Counted from the stretch's first letter, positions 26,513 through 37,646 are shown. The stretch: 64,000 nucleotides of DNA from Clostridium minihomine (GCF_900240385.1 NZ_OEQH01000001.1:186001-250000); one strand, 5' to 3'. Translations and numbers: made by a program. Notes: generated by a model from the letters alone, not told the origin.

Positions 26513-26558
26513 AGGTGCGCCCAAAGAGGATTGGATTGGGCGCACCTCTTTCTTTTTT
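26513..26558 (+). terminator. Rho-independent terminator
   Basis: A 12-bp stem (AGGTGCGCCCAA/TTGGGCGCACCT) followed by CTTTCTTTTTT. Confidence 0.88.
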
Positions 26559-26560
26559 GG

Positions 26561-26576
26561 GTTAGAAGAAACTAAC
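26561..26576. promoter_or_regulatory. Fourth GTTAG-N6-CTAAC palindrome
   Basis: GTTAG-AAGAAA-CTAAC, directly after a terminator and 20 bases before a small reading frame with a good ribosome site. Unlike the copies at 1686, 10604 and 14912 it has no clear -10 beside it. Confidence 0.45.
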
Positions 26577-26595
26577 AATTAGAATGAGGAACTCT

Positions 26596-26724
26596 ATGAA
26601 TTTTAAAAGTTACTGGTTGAAATTAGAACGGTTTTATGAAGTAAAAACAGCTTATCACATTCAAATCAGCAGTGTCAATTCGATTACTGCATCATTTCAA
26701 AGCCGCTGCAAGGGGATAGCATGA
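26596..26724 (+). CDS. Small ORF of 42 codons, unknown
   Basis: An ATG 6 bases after TGAGG opens a 42-codon frame (begins MNFKSYWLKLERFYEVKTAY). There is no recognisable domain. It may be a short gene controlled by the palindrome at 26561 or the surviving start of a lost gene, since the 500 bases after it contain only broken frames. Confidence 0.25.
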   Translation: MNFKSYWLKLERFYEVKTAYHIQISSVNSITASFQSRCKGIA

Positions 26725-27225
26725 AGTGAGGGGCGGTTTGTTAGAACATCAGTGCAAAGGAAAATCTGGTTTTAAAAGAGGTTGGAGTTCCCATTGGGTT
26801 TGCGTTTTTTGAGAAGATGGATTTTCCTGTTGGACTGGCTTGTTATTGAATTTCTATCACCGGGACAGGACGAATTTTCTGTTTAATCTTTGTATCGAAT
26901 GGTTTGGGTTTTGCTCCAGACATATATTTTGTCCGATTATTTTAAGAAACAGGCATAGGGATACCAGAAAAATCGGTAATTCGCTGTTAGCCACAAATCA
27001 AAGAGAAAATTCTGCCTTAACCAACAAGCCCTTCCAAATGGGTTTCTTTCGTTTTATGAAAACCGATATGATGGTGATTTGAATGGGTAATTACTGTATA
27101 TCAAACTCTTAGTGATTCAGCCGATATATCATTCAGAGCTAAGAAAATGATGAGACGGTAAGATCCGGTTTGGAAGAAACAAATCGATTGATTGTGGATT
27201 TGAAAAAAGAAAGGGTGGTTGTTGT
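26725..27225. other. Gene-free stretch, possibly decayed
   Basis: All six frames are broken by stops. The plus strand gives short peptide pieces (such as VGVPIGFAFFEKMDFPVGLAC) that could be a decayed gene, but I cannot assign them to a family. No RNA gene is seen. Confidence 0.3.
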
Positions 27226-27928
27226 ATGTCTGGTTTTGGCATCGGTAAAATGACGGGTGCAAGTGTCGGGAATTCCTCGTTTTTACAAAGGCTTGGTGGG
27301 CCGGATTGGGAGAAGATTCCTCATAAAGGAATGAAGCGCCCAACCGAAGCAGAGTTTGACGGCATTGTTGACAAGCTGGCGAAATCATTGGCAGAGGCAC
27401 GCTATGACCAGAATGACGGCAAATATCGAAATATAAGATCCATAGCGGAAAAAGCAACCGCACAGTATGTTTCGGTGGTATCACCTGATCGAAAAGCTCT
27501 TGCAAAAGAAGCTTCGCGGATGTCGCGGCCGAATTCTTCCCCCCAAAAATACAGAGGATCCCAAAAACTTGATTGATTATTTGAATATTAAGGATGGAAT
27601 CGGAGCCTACCCCAATGAGGGACGTGCACGCGTTATGTCCCAATCTGGTGCAACCGTGGTTTTTTCCGGATCGGATTTGCAGCCAGATACTTTTGAAATA
27701 AAAAGCGGCCCGTTGGGGCAAACAGTTATGGGCTGTGCGGCAGGCAGCTGGTATTATGTGGCCCCCCCCCAAGAACAGGCGATGGAACAAAGTTTTCTTA
27801 CCAGACTGAATGCGGCAGAGGATCAATATTATCGTCAATATTTAAATTCTGGGGCACCGGCTCATGTTCAAAAAGAAAATACGTTTTCTTCCACACCATC
27901 CGATTGTAAATTTGATTTTCGAATTTAG
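27226..27928 (+). pseudogene. Unknown gene split by a frameshift at a C6A5 tract
   Basis: Two overlapping frames together encode one protein of about 233 residues: the first (MSGFGIGKMTGASVGNSSFL..) runs to a stop at 27576, the second continues one base later as PPKNTEDPKNLIDYLNIKDG... to 27928. Removing one base from the CCCCCCAAAAA run at 27539-27549 joins them smoothly. A second long run, C9 at 27762-27770, lies inside the second half. No domain is recognised; the first half is basic and helical. A good GGTGG-type site precedes ATG 27226. It could be a pseudogene, a phase-variable gene, or a sequencing error. Confidence 0.6.
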
Positions 27929-27946
27929 TCTATGGTTTCTATCAAG

Positions 27947-27986
27947 AAAGGGACTGCACACTAAAAACAGTGTGCAGTCCCTTTTG
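27947..27986 (+). terminator. Rho-independent terminator
   Basis: A 16-bp perfect stem (AAAGGGACTGCACACT/AGTGTGCAGTCCCTTT), between convergent genes. Confidence 0.8.
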
Positions 27987-28018
27987 GTTATTAGAAAATT
28001 TCCCCGTGGATGTTAGAG

Positions 28019-28867
28019 CTATGCTTTTTGTGCTTTTTCCCAGCTCATTACCAGTTGAATGGTGGGTTCCAGCAGAGAAGCGCAATATCCTTCTATGTCT
28101 CCGTTGTCGCAGGCGGCAGCCAAGGCCGGATCAATGGGAAGTTTGGCTAAAACCTGAAGCTGGTGCTGCTCGGCAATTTCGTCCACGTGGCTTTCGCCAA
28201 AGACTTTTATTTTTTTGTCGCAGTCTGGACACTGCACATAAGACAGATTTTCCACCAGGCCTAAAATCGGAATGTTCATTTTTTCGGCCATGTTGACTGC
28301 TTTGGCCACAATCATAGACACCAGATCCTGCGGGGAAGTTACCAAAATAATCCCGTCCAAAGGAATGGACTGAAATACCGTCAATGCTACGTCGCCGGTG
28401 CCGGGCGGCATATCCAGAAATAACACATCCACATCGCCCCAAAGCACATCTTTCCAAAACTGCTTGACCACGCCGCCCACAATCGGGCCTCTCCACAATA
28501 CCGGATCGGTGGTGTGGTCCAAAAGAAGATTCACAGACATCAGTTTAACGCCTGTGCCGCTGGTCACGGGAACGATGCCCAGATGATTGGCCACTGCCTT
28601 TTCGCTTACACCAAACATTTTGGGGATAGAGGGGCCGGTAATGTCCGCGTCCAAAACGCCGCTGGCAAGGCCCATTCGGTTTGCCAACACTGCCAGCATC
28701 GAGGTGACCGAGGATTTTCCTACGCCGCCTTTGCCGCTGACAACACCGATTACCTTTTTAATGCGGCTGAGCGGATGCGGCTGTTCCAACAGGCTGGCCG
28801 GCTCGGCGGTTCTTTGGGAACAATCACTGCTGCAGCTGCTGCAGGACTGGTTGCAGGTATCGCTCAT
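28019..28867 (-). CDS. Mrp/NBP35 family Fe-S cluster carrier ATPase
   Basis: P-loop ATPase of about 282 residues that carries and delivers [4Fe-4S] clusters. The deviant Walker A SGKGGVGKSSV, LDADITGPSIPKMFGV, and the C-terminal CxxC pair in QCPDCDKKIKVFG that holds the bridging cluster are present. The N-terminus is Cys-rich (CNQSCSSCSSDC), like NBP35. ATG 28867 is favoured because AAAGGAGC then lies at a normal distance; ATG 28876 has only one base of spacing. It may serve the Fe-S proteins of the window, including the nitrogenase-like complex, but it is a general factor. Confidence 0.93.
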   Translation of the reverse strand: MSDTCNQSCSSCSSDCSQRTAEPASLLEQPHPLSRIKKVIGVVSGKGGVGKSSVTSMLAVLANRMGLASGVLDADITGPSIPKMFGVSEKAVANHLGIVPVTSGTGVKLMSVNLLLDHTTDPVLWRGPIVGGVVKQFWKDVLWGDVDVLFLDMPPGTGDVALTVFQSIPLDGIILVTSPQDLVSMIVAKAVNMAEKMNIPILGLVENLSYVQCPDCDKKIKVFGESHVDEIAEQHQLQVLAKLPIDPALAAACDNGDIEGYCASLLEPTIQLVMSWEKAQKA

Positions 28868-29198
28868 GGTTTGCATGCTCCTTTAATTTTGGTTTCTGTT
28901 TGTGTTAAAATCATCACATAAAATGTATTGTTAGTATACTCCCTTTTAAGGGAAAGTCAACCGCCGGTTCCATCCCGAAAAGCAGTGATTTTATAAAAAA
29001 TGCAAGCGTAAAACAAACTCGTAATATGATTTTAGTGTTGGCAATAAAACAACAGGATCAATTCTTATTTTAAGAAAAAAGTTTTCGTTAATACCATCGA
29101 AAAAGAATAAAAGCAATAAAACGGACTACAGATTTCACAGCGATATCACAAAAACTTTGTAATCATTTTATAATAAATTATTATCTTTTTTAATTATA

Positions 29199-29227
29199 TT
29201 GACAAAGTTTATTTATTTGCATATAAT
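29199..29227 (+). promoter_or_regulatory. Consensus SigA promoter of a non-coding transcript
   Basis: Perfect TTGACA (29199-29204), 17-base spacer, perfect TATAAT (29222-29227). There is no gene after it until rpoB, only the structured stretch below. Confidence 0.7.
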
Positions 29228-29233
29228 TATGTC

Positions 29234-29465
29234 GTAAAATTACATATTATTAGAAATTCAGTAAAGAAAATTAGTTTTAATTACGAATCAGATGGATGAG
29301 ATTTGGTTTGCCATCTATTGCGTTTCCAGTTGTGTTGATGGAATAGAAAACAATAACAATTGAAGATACCATCAGCCGGGGGCGTTTACTGTGATTATAA
29401 GATCCGCAGGCGATAATGCCCCCGGCTTGGAGAACTCCTCCTGCCGGGGGTCGCCTATTTTTTTG
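29234..29465 (+). ncRNA. Attenuator-like leader or small RNA, unknown class
   Basis: From the predicted start to the T7 run at 29458-29464 the RNA would be about 230 bases. Its 3' part can fold in two exclusive ways: GCCGGGGGC (29375-29383) can pair with GCCCCCGGC (29418-29426), or the latter can pair with GCCGGGGG (29443-29450) inside a terminator whose base is GGCGA/TCGCC. A possible 23-codon peptide (29292-29363, MDEIWFAIYC..., weak ribosome site) ends just ahead of the first arm. I match it to no known riboswitch, 6S RNA or T-box. Confidence 0.45.
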
Positions 29466-29569
29466 CCTTATCATCAGAATTTGAGAATCTTTTGAAAAGG
29501 CATTTGGCAGCCCGGGCAGCCAAACGGACTTATTTGCTCCGTTTTTTATCCTTTGCCCCCATTTCGCCC

Positions 29570-29628
29570 CTGCTTTTTGTGAATTCCCGTTTTGGTTGTT
29601 CACAAAGGGCGGGGGAGTTTTTTTGTTT
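29570..29628 (+). terminator. Second imperfect terminator in the rpoB upstream region
   Basis: An interrupted stem (CCCC..TTTTTGTGAA against TTCACAAAGGGCGGGG) is followed by T7. It lies in a gene-free stretch between the attenuator and the rpoB promoter. Confidence 0.4.
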
Positions 29629-29748
29629 GTTCCACAAAAGATTCGGGTTCCGGTTTTGTGCCGTGGGGGTTCTATCTTAGTAGAAAACCGTGACAGAATC
29701 CCTGTTTTTCTTACAAAAACATTCAGTGTATTTTTTAGCACAAAAATA

Positions 29749-29785
29749 AAAAGCCCTTCTGAATAAACAGAAGGGCTGCTTTTAA
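29749..29785 (+). terminator. Terminator ahead of the rpoB promoter
   Basis: A 10-bp perfect stem AGCCCTTCTG/CAGAAGGGCT with a T-rich tail. It insulates rpoB from upstream transcription. Confidence 0.7.
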
Positions 29786-29862
29786 AATTTAAATATTAAG
29801 GCGTAAAATATACAAATATGATTAGTATGCCAGAATTATTCCAATTATATTTAAGGATATAC

Positions 29863-29891
29863 TTGACAAATACAATATATTGTAATAAAAT
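29863..29891 (+). promoter_or_regulatory. rpoB promoter
   Basis: TTGACA (29863-29868), 17-base spacer, TAAAAT (29886-29891), with a second -10-like TAATAT behind it. About 170 bases of leader precede the coding region. Confidence 0.65.
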
Positions 29892-30072
29892 AATATACTG
29901 CATCATCATGGAAACGTATCGATTTTCTCTTAACTTTAATCCTATTTTAGCATGGTTTTTTCAAAAAGGCAAGAGCATCTTTTAAAATTTTACCGAAGCG
30001 GTGGTGTGCACCAACAGAAAGTTTGTTTATCTTACAAAGATGGTGAAATATATGAATGGAGTGATTGAGCCA

Positions 30073-33000
30073 ATGGTGAATGTCAAACCGGTACAATTAG
30101 GCAAAAATACTCGCATGAGCTTCTCTCGGATTGATGAAGTCCTGGACATGCCAAACCTCATAGAGGTACAGAAAAATTCCTATCGGTGGTTTTTGGACGA
30201 AGGTCTGAAAGAAGTTTTCCGGGATGTCTCCGGCATTACGGACTACACCGGGAATTTGGTGCTTGATTTTGTGAACTATAAACTGGATGACAAACCGAAT
30301 TACAGCGTAGAGGAGTGTAAAGAGCGTGACACCACATACGCTGCGGCTCTTCGGGTTACAGCCCGGCTTCTGAACAAAGAAAGCGGAGAAATCAAAGAGT
30401 CTGAAGTGTTTATGGGTGATTTTCCGCTGATGACCGACAGCGGTACTTTTGTAATCAACGGCGCAGAGCGCGTCATTGTATCGCAGCTGGTTCGTTCCCC
30501 CGGTGTCTATTATAAGATGGAATATGACAAGACCGGTAAGGAACTGTTCAGTGCTACGGTTATCCCGAACCGGGGCGCCTGGTTGGAGTATGAAAACGAC
30601 GCCAACGATGTGTTCTATGTTCGGATTGATAAAAACCGTAAAATTCCGATTACTGTGTTTATTCGTGCCTTAGGGCTCAGCACGGATGAGGAAATCCGCG
30701 AGTATTTCGGGGAAGACGACCGTATTTTGGCTACTATTGAAAAAGATCCCTGCAAAAATACGGAAGAGGCTCTGTTTGAAGTTTACCGTAAATTACGCCC
30801 CAGTGAGCCGCCCACCATCGAAAGTGCTCAGACACACATCAACGGCTTGTTTTTTGATGCACGCCGTTATGACCTTTCTCGTGTGGGTCGCTATAAATAC
30901 AATAAAAAGCTGAATTTGGCCGGCAGAATTACCGACCAGCAGCTGTCGCGCCCCATTATCAACCCGCTGACCGGCGAGCTGATGGCAGAAGCGGGCGAAG
31001 TGATTTCCCACAGCAAGGCTGTTGAAATTGACGACGCCGGTGTTTCTACTGCTTATGTGCAGATGGGCGAGCGGGAAGTCAAAGTGATTTCTAACGGCAT
31101 GGTCAATGTGAACGATTTTGTTTCGTTTGACGCCAAAAAAGAATGCGGCCTGAATGAGCGTGTGCGTTTCAGCGTTCTGGTAGAAATTCTGGAAAGCTGC
31201 GGTGACGAGGAAGAGCTGAAAGAAACTCTGCGTGTTCGAGCAGACGAGCTGATTCCCAAGCACATTATTATTGATGACGTTTTCTCTTCCATTAACTTTA
31301 TGAACTGCCTGGCCATGGGTCTGGGCCACATTGATGATATTGACCATTTGGGCAACCGCCGCATCCGTTCTGTGGGTGAACTGCTGCAGAATCAGTTCCG
31401 CATCGGTTTTTCCCGTTTGGAGCGTGTCATTCGGGAAAGAATGACGCTGCAGGCACAGGATTTGGAGATTCTGACGCCTCATTCACTGATTAACATTCGT
31501 CCGGTTGTTGCAGCGATTAAGGAATTCTTTGGTTCCTCGCCGTTGTCTCAGTTCATGGATCAGAATAACCCCCTGGCGGAATTGACGCATAAGCGCCGCC
31601 TGTCCTCTTTGGGCCCCGGCGGTCTGTCTCGTGACCGCGCCGGATTTGAAGTTCGTGACGTTCACTACAGCCACTATGGCCGTATGTGCCCTATCGAAAC
31701 CCCAGAAGGCCCCAACATCGGTTTGATTTCTTATTTGGCTACCTTTGCCCGCATTAACGAGTACGGCTTTATTGAAGCGCCGTTCCGCAGTGTGAATAAA
31801 GAAAACGGCTGCGTTACCTCTGACGTGGTGTATATGACCGCGGACGTAGAGGATGATTTTATCGTGGCACAGGCCAACGAACCGCTGGATGACGAAGGAC
31901 ATTTCATTCATCCCAAAATCAACGGTCGTTACCGTGATGAGTTCGTGCAGGTAGAAAGCGCCCGCGCGGATTATATGGACGTTTCTCCCCGTATGGTGGT
32001 ATCTGTGGCAACGGCCATGATCCCCTTCTTGGAAAACGATGACGCCAACCGTGCGCTGATGGGTTCTAACATGCAGCGGCAGGCGGTTCCGCTGCTCAAA
32101 ACAGAGGCTCCCATTGTTGGTACCGGTATGGAATACAAAGCGGGTGTTGACTCCGGTGTTTGCGTGCTGACAAGGCGCGCGGGTGTTGTTCGCAGCGTCA
32201 GTGCGGATGAGATCCGTATCACTGCGGATAACGGCGAAGTGGACACCTATCATGTTACAAAGTTTATGCGTTCCAACCAAGGTACCTGCATCAATCAGGT
32301 TCCCGTGGTGGAAAGAGGACAGCAGGTCGAAGCCGGCGAAGTCATTGCTGACGGTCCTGCTACCGAAAACGGCGAAATTGCTCTGGGCAAAAATGCTCTG
32401 ATTGGCTTTATGACCTGGGAAGGTTATAACTATGAGGATGCCGTTCTTATCAATGAAAAAATTGTTCGTGACGACGTTTATACCTCAATCCATATTGAGG
32501 AATACGAAATCGAAGCCCGTGACACCAAGCTGGGGCCGGAGGAAATCACCCGGGATATTCCCAACGTGAATGAGGATCTGCTCAGCGATCTGAATGAAAA
32601 TGGTATCATCCGCGTGGGTGCCGAGGTTCGTGCCGGAGATATTCTGGTGGGTAAGGTAACCCCCAAGGGCGAAACCGAGCTGACCGCAGAAGAGCGTTTG
32701 CTGCGTGCTATCTTTGGTGAAAAAGCCCGCGAGGTTCGCGACACCTCTCTGCGTGTTCCCCATGGTGAATACGGCATTGTGGTTGATGTGAAAGTGTTTA
32801 CCCGTGAGAACAGCCACGACGAGCTGAGCCCCGGTGTCAACAAGGTGGTTCGCTGCTATATTGCCCAGAAACGTAAGATTTCAGTAGGCGATAAGATGGC
32901 GGGTCGTCACGGAAACAAGGGTGTTGTTTCCCGTATTCTGCCCCAGGAGGATATGCCTTTCCTGCCGGACGGCACTCCTTTGGATATTGTTTTGAACCCC

Positions 33001-33795
33001 TTGGGTGTTCCTTCCCGTATGAACATCGGGCAGGTATTGGAGGTTCATCTGGGCCGTGCTGCCAAAGCACTGGGCTGGAAGATTATGACCCCTGTATTCG
33101 ACGGCGCGCATGAAGATGACATTCGTGCATGCTTGACAGCCGCCGGAATGAGGGATGACGGAAAGGTAGAATTGCGCGACGGACGTACCGGCGAGCTTTT
33201 TGATAACCCCGTAACCGTGGGATATATGTACTACCTGAAGCTGCATCACTTGGTTGATGATAAGATTCATGCCCGTTCCACCGGACCTTACTCGCTGGTT
33301 ACTCAGCAGCCCTTGGGTGGTAAGGCACAGTTTGGCGGACAGCGCTTCGGAGAGATGGAAGTTTGGGCTCTGGAGGCTTACGGCGCGGCTTATACCCTGC
33401 AGGAAATCCTGACGGTGAAGTCTGATGACGTGGTGGGTCGTGTCAAGACTTACGAAGCCATTGTGAAGGGCCAGAATATCCCCAAACCCGGCGTGCCGGA
33501 ATCCTTTAAGGTTCTGATTAAGGAATTGCAGTCTTTGGCCCTTGACGTAAAGGTTCTGGACGGCAACAACGAAGAAATTGACCTGAAGCAGAACTTTGAC
33601 GATGACGATGTGGGCTTTACCCCAACCAGCGATGCCTTTGACGAACCGACTGTTTCCACACAGGATAGCTTTGAAGGCTATACTCTGGAAGATCCGGATC
33701 TGGAAGAGGAAACTGTGGAGGAGGAGCCGGATCTGTTTTCAGAGGAAGAGGATGACGAGGATCCGTTCAGCAGCGACAGCGATGATATGGAATAG
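30073..33795 (+). CDS. rpoB: RNA polymerase beta subunit
   Basis: Beta subunit of DNA-dependent RNA polymerase, about 1240 residues. Clear landmarks: the rifampicin region [22 protein letters not shown] with [10 protein letters not shown], the GPNIGLI segment, [12 protein letters not shown] near the active centre, and the [23 protein letters not shown] end block. An acidic tail of ~60 residues follows, as in many Clostridia. The start [15 protein letters not shown] (30073) matches the family; earlier ATGs at 30001-30052 are in frame but unlikely. The wild-type-like Gln, Asp, His and Ser of the rifampicin pocket are present. It is followed by rpoC after 14 bases. The usual rplK-A-J-L genes are not upstream. 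Confidence 0.98.
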   Translation: MVNVKPVQLGKNTRMSFSRIDEVLDMPNLIEVQKNSYRWFLDEGLKEVFRDVSGITDYTGNLVLDFVNYKLDDKPNYSVEECKERDTTYAAALRVTARLLNKESGEIKESEVFMGDFPLMTDSGTFVINGAERVIVSQLVRSPGVYYKMEYDKTGKELFSATVIPNRGAWLEYENDANDVFYVRIDKNRKIPITVFIRALGLSTDEEIREYFGEDDRILATIEKDPCKNTEEALFEVYRKLRPSEPPTIESAQTHINGLFFDARRYDLSRVGRYKYNKKLNLAGRITDQQLSRPIINPLTGELMAEAGEVISHSKAVEIDDAGVSTAYVQMGEREVKVISNGMVNVNDFVSFDAKKECGLNERVRFSVLVEILESCGDEEELKETLRVRADELIPKHIIIDDVFSSINFMNCLAMGLGHIDDIDHLGNRRIRSVGELLQNQFRIGFSRLERVIRERMTLQAQDLEILTPHSLINIRPVVAAIKEFFGSSPLSQFMDQNNPLAELTHKRRLSSLGPGGLSRDRAGFEVRDVHYSHYGRMCPIETPEGPNIGLISYLATFARINEYGFIEAPFRSVNKENGCVTSDVVYMTADVEDDFIVAQANEPLDDEGHFIHPKINGRYRDEFVQVESARADYMDVSPRMVVSVATAMIPFLENDDANRALMGSNMQRQAVPLLKTEAPIVGTGMEYKAGVDSGVCVLTRRAGVVRSVSADEIRITADNGEVDTYHVTKFMRSNQGTCINQVPVVERGQQVEAGEVIADGPATENGEIALGKNALIGFMTWEGYNYEDAVLINEKIVRDDVYTSIHIEEYEIEARDTKLGPEEITRDIPNVNEDLLSDLNENGIIRVGAEVRAGDILVGKVTPKGETELTAEERLLRAIFGEKAREVRDTSLRVPHGEYGIVVDVKVFTRENSHDELSPGVNKVVRCYIAQKRKISVGDKMAGRHGNKGVVSRILPQEDMPFLPDGTPLDIVLNPLGVPSRMNIGQVLEVHLGRAAKALGWKIMTPVFDGAHEDDIRACLTAAGMRDDGKVELRDGRTGELFDNPVTVGYMYYLKLHHLVDDKIHARSTGPYSLVTQQPLGGKAQFGGQRFGEMEVWALEAYGAAYTLQEILTVKSDDVVGRVKTYEAIVKGQNIPKPGVPESFKVLIKELQSLALDVKVLDGNNEEIDLKQNFDDDDVGFTPTSDAFDEPTVSTQDSFEGYTLEDPDLEEETVEEEPDLFSEEEDDEDPFSSDSDDME

Positions 33796-33809
33796 TAGGG
33801 GGTTGCAAT

Positions 33810-36800
33810 ATGGAATTTAACGTATTTGAGTCAATGAAAATCGGGCTTGCATCGCCGGATACCATTCGGGAATGGTCCCATGGCGAGGTAAAGAAACCCG
33901 AAACGATCAACTACCGAACCCTGAAGCCGGAGCGCGACGGACTATTCTGCGAAAGGATTTTCGGGCCGCAAAAGGACTGGGAGTGCCATTGCGGAAAGTA
34001 TAAAAGAATTCGTTACAAGGGCAAGGTTTGCGAACGCTGCGGCGTGGAAGTAACTCGTGCCAAAGTGCGCCGTGAGCGGATGGGCCACATTGAGCTGGCG
34101 GCTCCGGTATCTCACATCTGGTATTTTAAGGGTATCCCTTCCCGCATGGGTCTGATTCTGGATATTTCGCCCCGTATGCTGGAAAAGGTTCTGTATTTTG
34201 CCCTTTATATTGTAACGGATCCGGGCAATGTGCGTGAGCTTCAAAAAAAGCAAATGCTCAACGAAAAAGAATACCGCGATATGCGCGAAAAATATGAAGA
34301 CGATTTTCAGGCCACTATGGGTGCAGAAGCAATTCAGACCTTACTGGCAGAAATCGATTTGGAAAAAGAATCTGCTGAGTTAAAGGCAGAGCTCATTAAT
34401 GCTTCCGGCCAAAAGCGTGTTCGTATTTTAAAACGTTTGGAAGTCATTGAAGCATTCCGCATTTCGGGCAACCGCCCGGAATGGATGATCATGAATTCGG
34501 TTCCGGTGATTCCGCCGGATCTGCGCCCCATGGTTCAGCTGGACGGCGGCCGGTTTGCCACCTCTGACCTGAACGATTTGTACCGTCGTGTGATTAACCG
34601 AAACAATCGTCTGAAAAGACTGTTGGAACTCGGTGCACCGGATATTATTGTCCGCAATGAAAAACGCATGCTGCAAGAAGCGGTGGATGCTCTGATTGAT
34701 AACGGCCGCCGCGGCCGCCCGGTCACAGGCCCCAACAACCGGCCCCTGAAGTCCCTTTCTGATATGCTGAAAGGTAAGCAGGGACGGTTCCGCCAGAACC
34801 TTTTGGGAAAACGTGTTGACTATTCCGGCCGTTCGGTTATCGTTGTTGGTCCTGAACTGAAAATGTATCAGTGCGGACTTCCCAAGGAAATGGCGCTGGA
34901 GCTGTTTAAGCCCTTTGTCATGAAGCGCTTGGTAGAAACCGGCCTGGCCGGGAATATCAAGGCGGCAAGAAAGGCCGTGGAGCGTGCCAAGCCCGAGGTT
35001 TGGGATGCTTTGGAAATCGTGATTAAGAATCACCCGGTTCTCTTGAACCGTGCACCTACTCTTCACCGTTTGGGCATTCAGGCCTTTGAGCCCGTTTTGG
35101 TAGAGGGCCGTGCACTGAAACTGCACCCGCTGGTATGTACTGCGTACAATGCCGACTTTGACGGTGACCAGATGGCGGTTCACGTTCCGCTTTCTGCAGA
35201 AGCTCAGGCAGAAGCCCGTTTCCTGATGTTGGCAGCCGGCAACCTGCTCAAACCTTCTGACGGACGTCCGGTAGCGGTTCCCACACAGGATATGGTGTTG
35301 GGTTCCTATTATCTGACACTGGAGAAGGACGGCGAGATGGGCGAAGGCAAGGTGTTCCGCAACGTGGAAGAGGCCCTGATGGCTTATGAAACCAAAGTGG
35401 TCAGCTTGCACGCCAAAATTAAAGTGCGCCGCACCATGGAGATTAACGGCCAGATGGTAACCGGCATGGTGGATTCCACTGTGGGCCGCATCATCTTTAA
35501 CCAGCCCATTCCTCAGGATTTGGGATTTGTTGACCGTTCTAACCCCGATAATCTGTTGAAATTTGAAATTGATTTCTTGGCTGGAAAGAAACAGCTGGGT
35601 AAAATCATTGACCGGTGCATCCGCAAGCATGGCACTTCCAGAACAGCAGAAGTGCTGGACAGCGTGAAGGCACAGGGCTATAAATATTCCACAAAGAGCG
35701 CAATTACCGTTGCGGTTTGCGATGCAACCATTCCTGAGCAGAAAAAGGCTTTGATTAAAGAAGCGGATCATCAGATCGACATGGTGACCGACGAATATCG
35801 CAATGGTTTGCTTTCTGAGTCTGAGCGCTATAATGCGGTTCTGAAAATCTGGGAAAAAACCACCAACGAAGTAACGGATGCGCTGCAAAGCGGATTGGAT
35901 CGCTACAACCCCATCTTTATGATGGCGGACTCCGGCGCCCGTGGTTCTATGAGCCAGATTCGTCAGTTGGCAGGTATGCGTGGTTTGATTGCAAATACCT
36001 CTGGCCGTACCATTGAAATTCCCATTAAGGCCAACTATCGTGAAGGCCTGAACGTTTTGGAATACTTTATTTCTTCTCGTGGTGCCCGAAAGGGTCTGGC
36101 TGATACCGCGCTGAGAACGGCGGACTCCGGTTACCTGACCCGTCGTCTGGTTGACGTTTCGCAGGAAGTCATTATCCGCGAGAACGACTGCGGTGCTATT
36201 GATGGTCTGGAGGTCTTTGATATCCGCGAGGGCAGAGAATCTATCGAGCCTTTGACCGAGCGTTTGCAGGGTCGTTATTTGGTGGATGACTTTATCGATG
36301 AAGCCTCTGGCGAGATTTTGGTCTCGAAAGATAAGCTGATGGATGAGCAGGATGCGGAACTGATCGTATCCAAGGAAGTCACTCACATCAAGATTCGTTC
36401 GATTCTGAACTGCCGCGCGAAGCACGGCGTGTGCAAGAAGTGCTACGGTGCCAACTTGGCCAACGGCCAGCCTGTCAACGTGGGCGAGGCTGTGGGTATT
36501 ATCGCAGCGCAGTCCATCGGTGAACCCGGTACACAGCTGACCATGAGAACGTTCCACACCGGCGGTGTTGCCAGTGCAGAAGATATTACTCAGGGTCTGC
36601 CGCGTGTTGAAGAGCTGTTTGAAGGCAGAAAGCCCAAGCACTTGGCGATTATCAGTGAGATTACCGGTGTGATTTCCTTTGAGGAAGTCAAGAAAAACCG
36701 CCATGTTGTCGTGACTGACCGGGAAACCGGCGATCAAAAGTCTTATCTGGTTCCCTTCGGTTCCCGCATCAGCGTGAAGGAAGGCCAGGAAATAAAGGCC

Positions 36801-37355
36801 GGCACCAGACTGACCGAAGGTTCTGTCAATCCTCATGACGTTCTGGCCATCAGCGGTCCGCAGGCCGTGCAGGATTACCTGATTCAGGAAGTTCAGCGCG
36901 TTTACCGGATGCAGGGTGTTGATATCAACGATAAGCATATCGAGGTTATCGTGCGTCAGATGATGAAGAAGGTTCGCGTGGAAGATGCAGGCGACACCAA
37001 CCTGCTGCCCAGCGCTTTGGTGGATAAGAGCGACTTTGAAACCGAGAACGAGATGGTTCAGCAGCGTATGGACGCAGGAGAGGCGGAGCTTCACCTGGCA
37101 ACCTGCACCCCCATGCTGCTTGGTATCACCAAGGCTTCTTTGGCTACCGATTCGTTCCTGTCTGCGGCGTCCTTCCAGGAAACTACCCGCGTGCTGACCG
37201 ATGCAGCCATTAAGGGAAAAGTCGATCCGCTGCTGGGCCTGAAAGAAAACGTTTGTATTGGTAAGCTGATTCCCGCCGGCACCGGCATGAAGTGCTATGG
37301 TGATGTGGAAGTGGATTCGGAAAAGCCGGTATTGACAAACGACGCGGTATCGTGA
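33810..37355 (+). CDS. rpoC: RNA polymerase beta' subunit
   Basis: Beta' subunit of RNA polymerase, 1181 residues. Visible: the N-terminal zinc finger ([23 protein letters not shown]), the catalytic Mg-binding NADFDGDQM, the bridge helix and trigger loop region ([18 protein letters not shown]), and the second zinc site ([13 protein letters not shown]). The RBS is AGGGGG before ATG 33810. It forms the rpoBC operon, ended by the terminator at 37388. Confidence 0.98.
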   Translation: MEFNVFESMKIGLASPDTIREWSHGEVKKPETINYRTLKPERDGLFCERIFGPQKDWECHCGKYKRIRYKGKVCERCGVEVTRAKVRRERMGHIELAAPVSHIWYFKGIPSRMGLILDISPRMLEKVLYFALYIVTDPGNVRELQKKQMLNEKEYRDMREKYEDDFQATMGAEAIQTLLAEIDLEKESAELKAELINASGQKRVRILKRLEVIEAFRISGNRPEWMIMNSVPVIPPDLRPMVQLDGGRFATSDLNDLYRRVINRNNRLKRLLELGAPDIIVRNEKRMLQEAVDALIDNGRRGRPVTGPNNRPLKSLSDMLKGKQGRFRQNLLGKRVDYSGRSVIVVGPELKMYQCGLPKEMALELFKPFVMKRLVETGLAGNIKAARKAVERAKPEVWDALEIVIKNHPVLLNRAPTLHRLGIQAFEPVLVEGRALKLHPLVCTAYNADFDGDQMAVHVPLSAEAQAEARFLMLAAGNLLKPSDGRPVAVPTQDMVLGSYYLTLEKDGEMGEGKVFRNVEEALMAYETKVVSLHAKIKVRRTMEINGQMVTGMVDSTVGRIIFNQPIPQDLGFVDRSNPDNLLKFEIDFLAGKKQLGKIIDRCIRKHGTSRTAEVLDSVKAQGYKYSTKSAITVAVCDATIPEQKKALIKEADHQIDMVTDEYRNGLLSESERYNAVLKIWEKTTNEVTDALQSGLDRYNPIFMMADSGARGSMSQIRQLAGMRGLIANTSGRTIEIPIKANYREGLNVLEYFISSRGARKGLADTALRTADSGYLTRRLVDVSQEVIIRENDCGAIDGLEVFDIREGRESIEPLTERLQGRYLVDDFIDEASGEILVSKDKLMDEQDAELIVSKEVTHIKIRSILNCRAKHGVCKKCYGANLANGQPVNVGEAVGIIAAQSIGEPGTQLTMRTFHTGGVASAEDITQGLPRVEELFEGRKPKHLAIISEITGVISFEEVKKNRHVVVTDRETGDQKSYLVPFGSRISVKEGQEIKAGTRLTEGSVNPHDVLAISGPQAVQDYLIQEVQRVYRMQGVDINDKHIEVIVRQMMKKVRVEDAGDTNLLPSALVDKSDFETENEMVQQRMDAGEAELHLATCTPMLLGITKASLATDSFLSAASFQETTRVLTDAAIKGKVDPLLGLKENVCIGKLIPAGTGMKCYGDVEVDSEKPVLTNDAVS

Positions 37356-37387
37356 TAAAATAACCAATTGTGATGATTTACGAATGG

Positions 37388-37446
37388 AACAGCGAAAATC
37401 CTGCTCGAACTATCGTGAATTTGGGCAGGATTCCGCTGTGTTTTTG
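37388..37446 (+). terminator. Terminator of rpoBC
   Basis: Interrupted 15-bp stem (ACAGCG..ATCCTGC/GCAGGATTCCGCTGT) followed by T5. Confidence 0.8.
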
Positions 37447-37646
37447 TGAGTTTTTTACAAAATTCGTCACTTGTTTTTTTGCTTTTGTTCTTGGGTTAGA
37501 AGCCGGCAATTGAAAAAATCAATTAAAAATTTTGTTAAATCATTCCATTCGGGTGAAAACAAAGACAAGCAATTAAAGTATCTTTACGGTTAATACGGGA
37601 AATATATGCCTGTTTAACATATAAAATTCAAGTGAGGAGGTGTCAT

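Noticed and set aside
29277-29741. 154-codon minus-strand frame in the rpoB upstream region
   Set aside because: Composition is odd (Lys/Arg/Pro-rich), there is no ribosome site, and it spans terminator hairpins.
34428-37367. Very long open frame (979 codons) on the minus strand opposite rpoC
   Set aside because: It is antisense to a certain rpoC gene, has no family features, and comes from the codon bias of rpoC. The same holds for long minus frames opposite rpoB, fusA and tuf (31483-32280, 38680-39948, 41032-41928).
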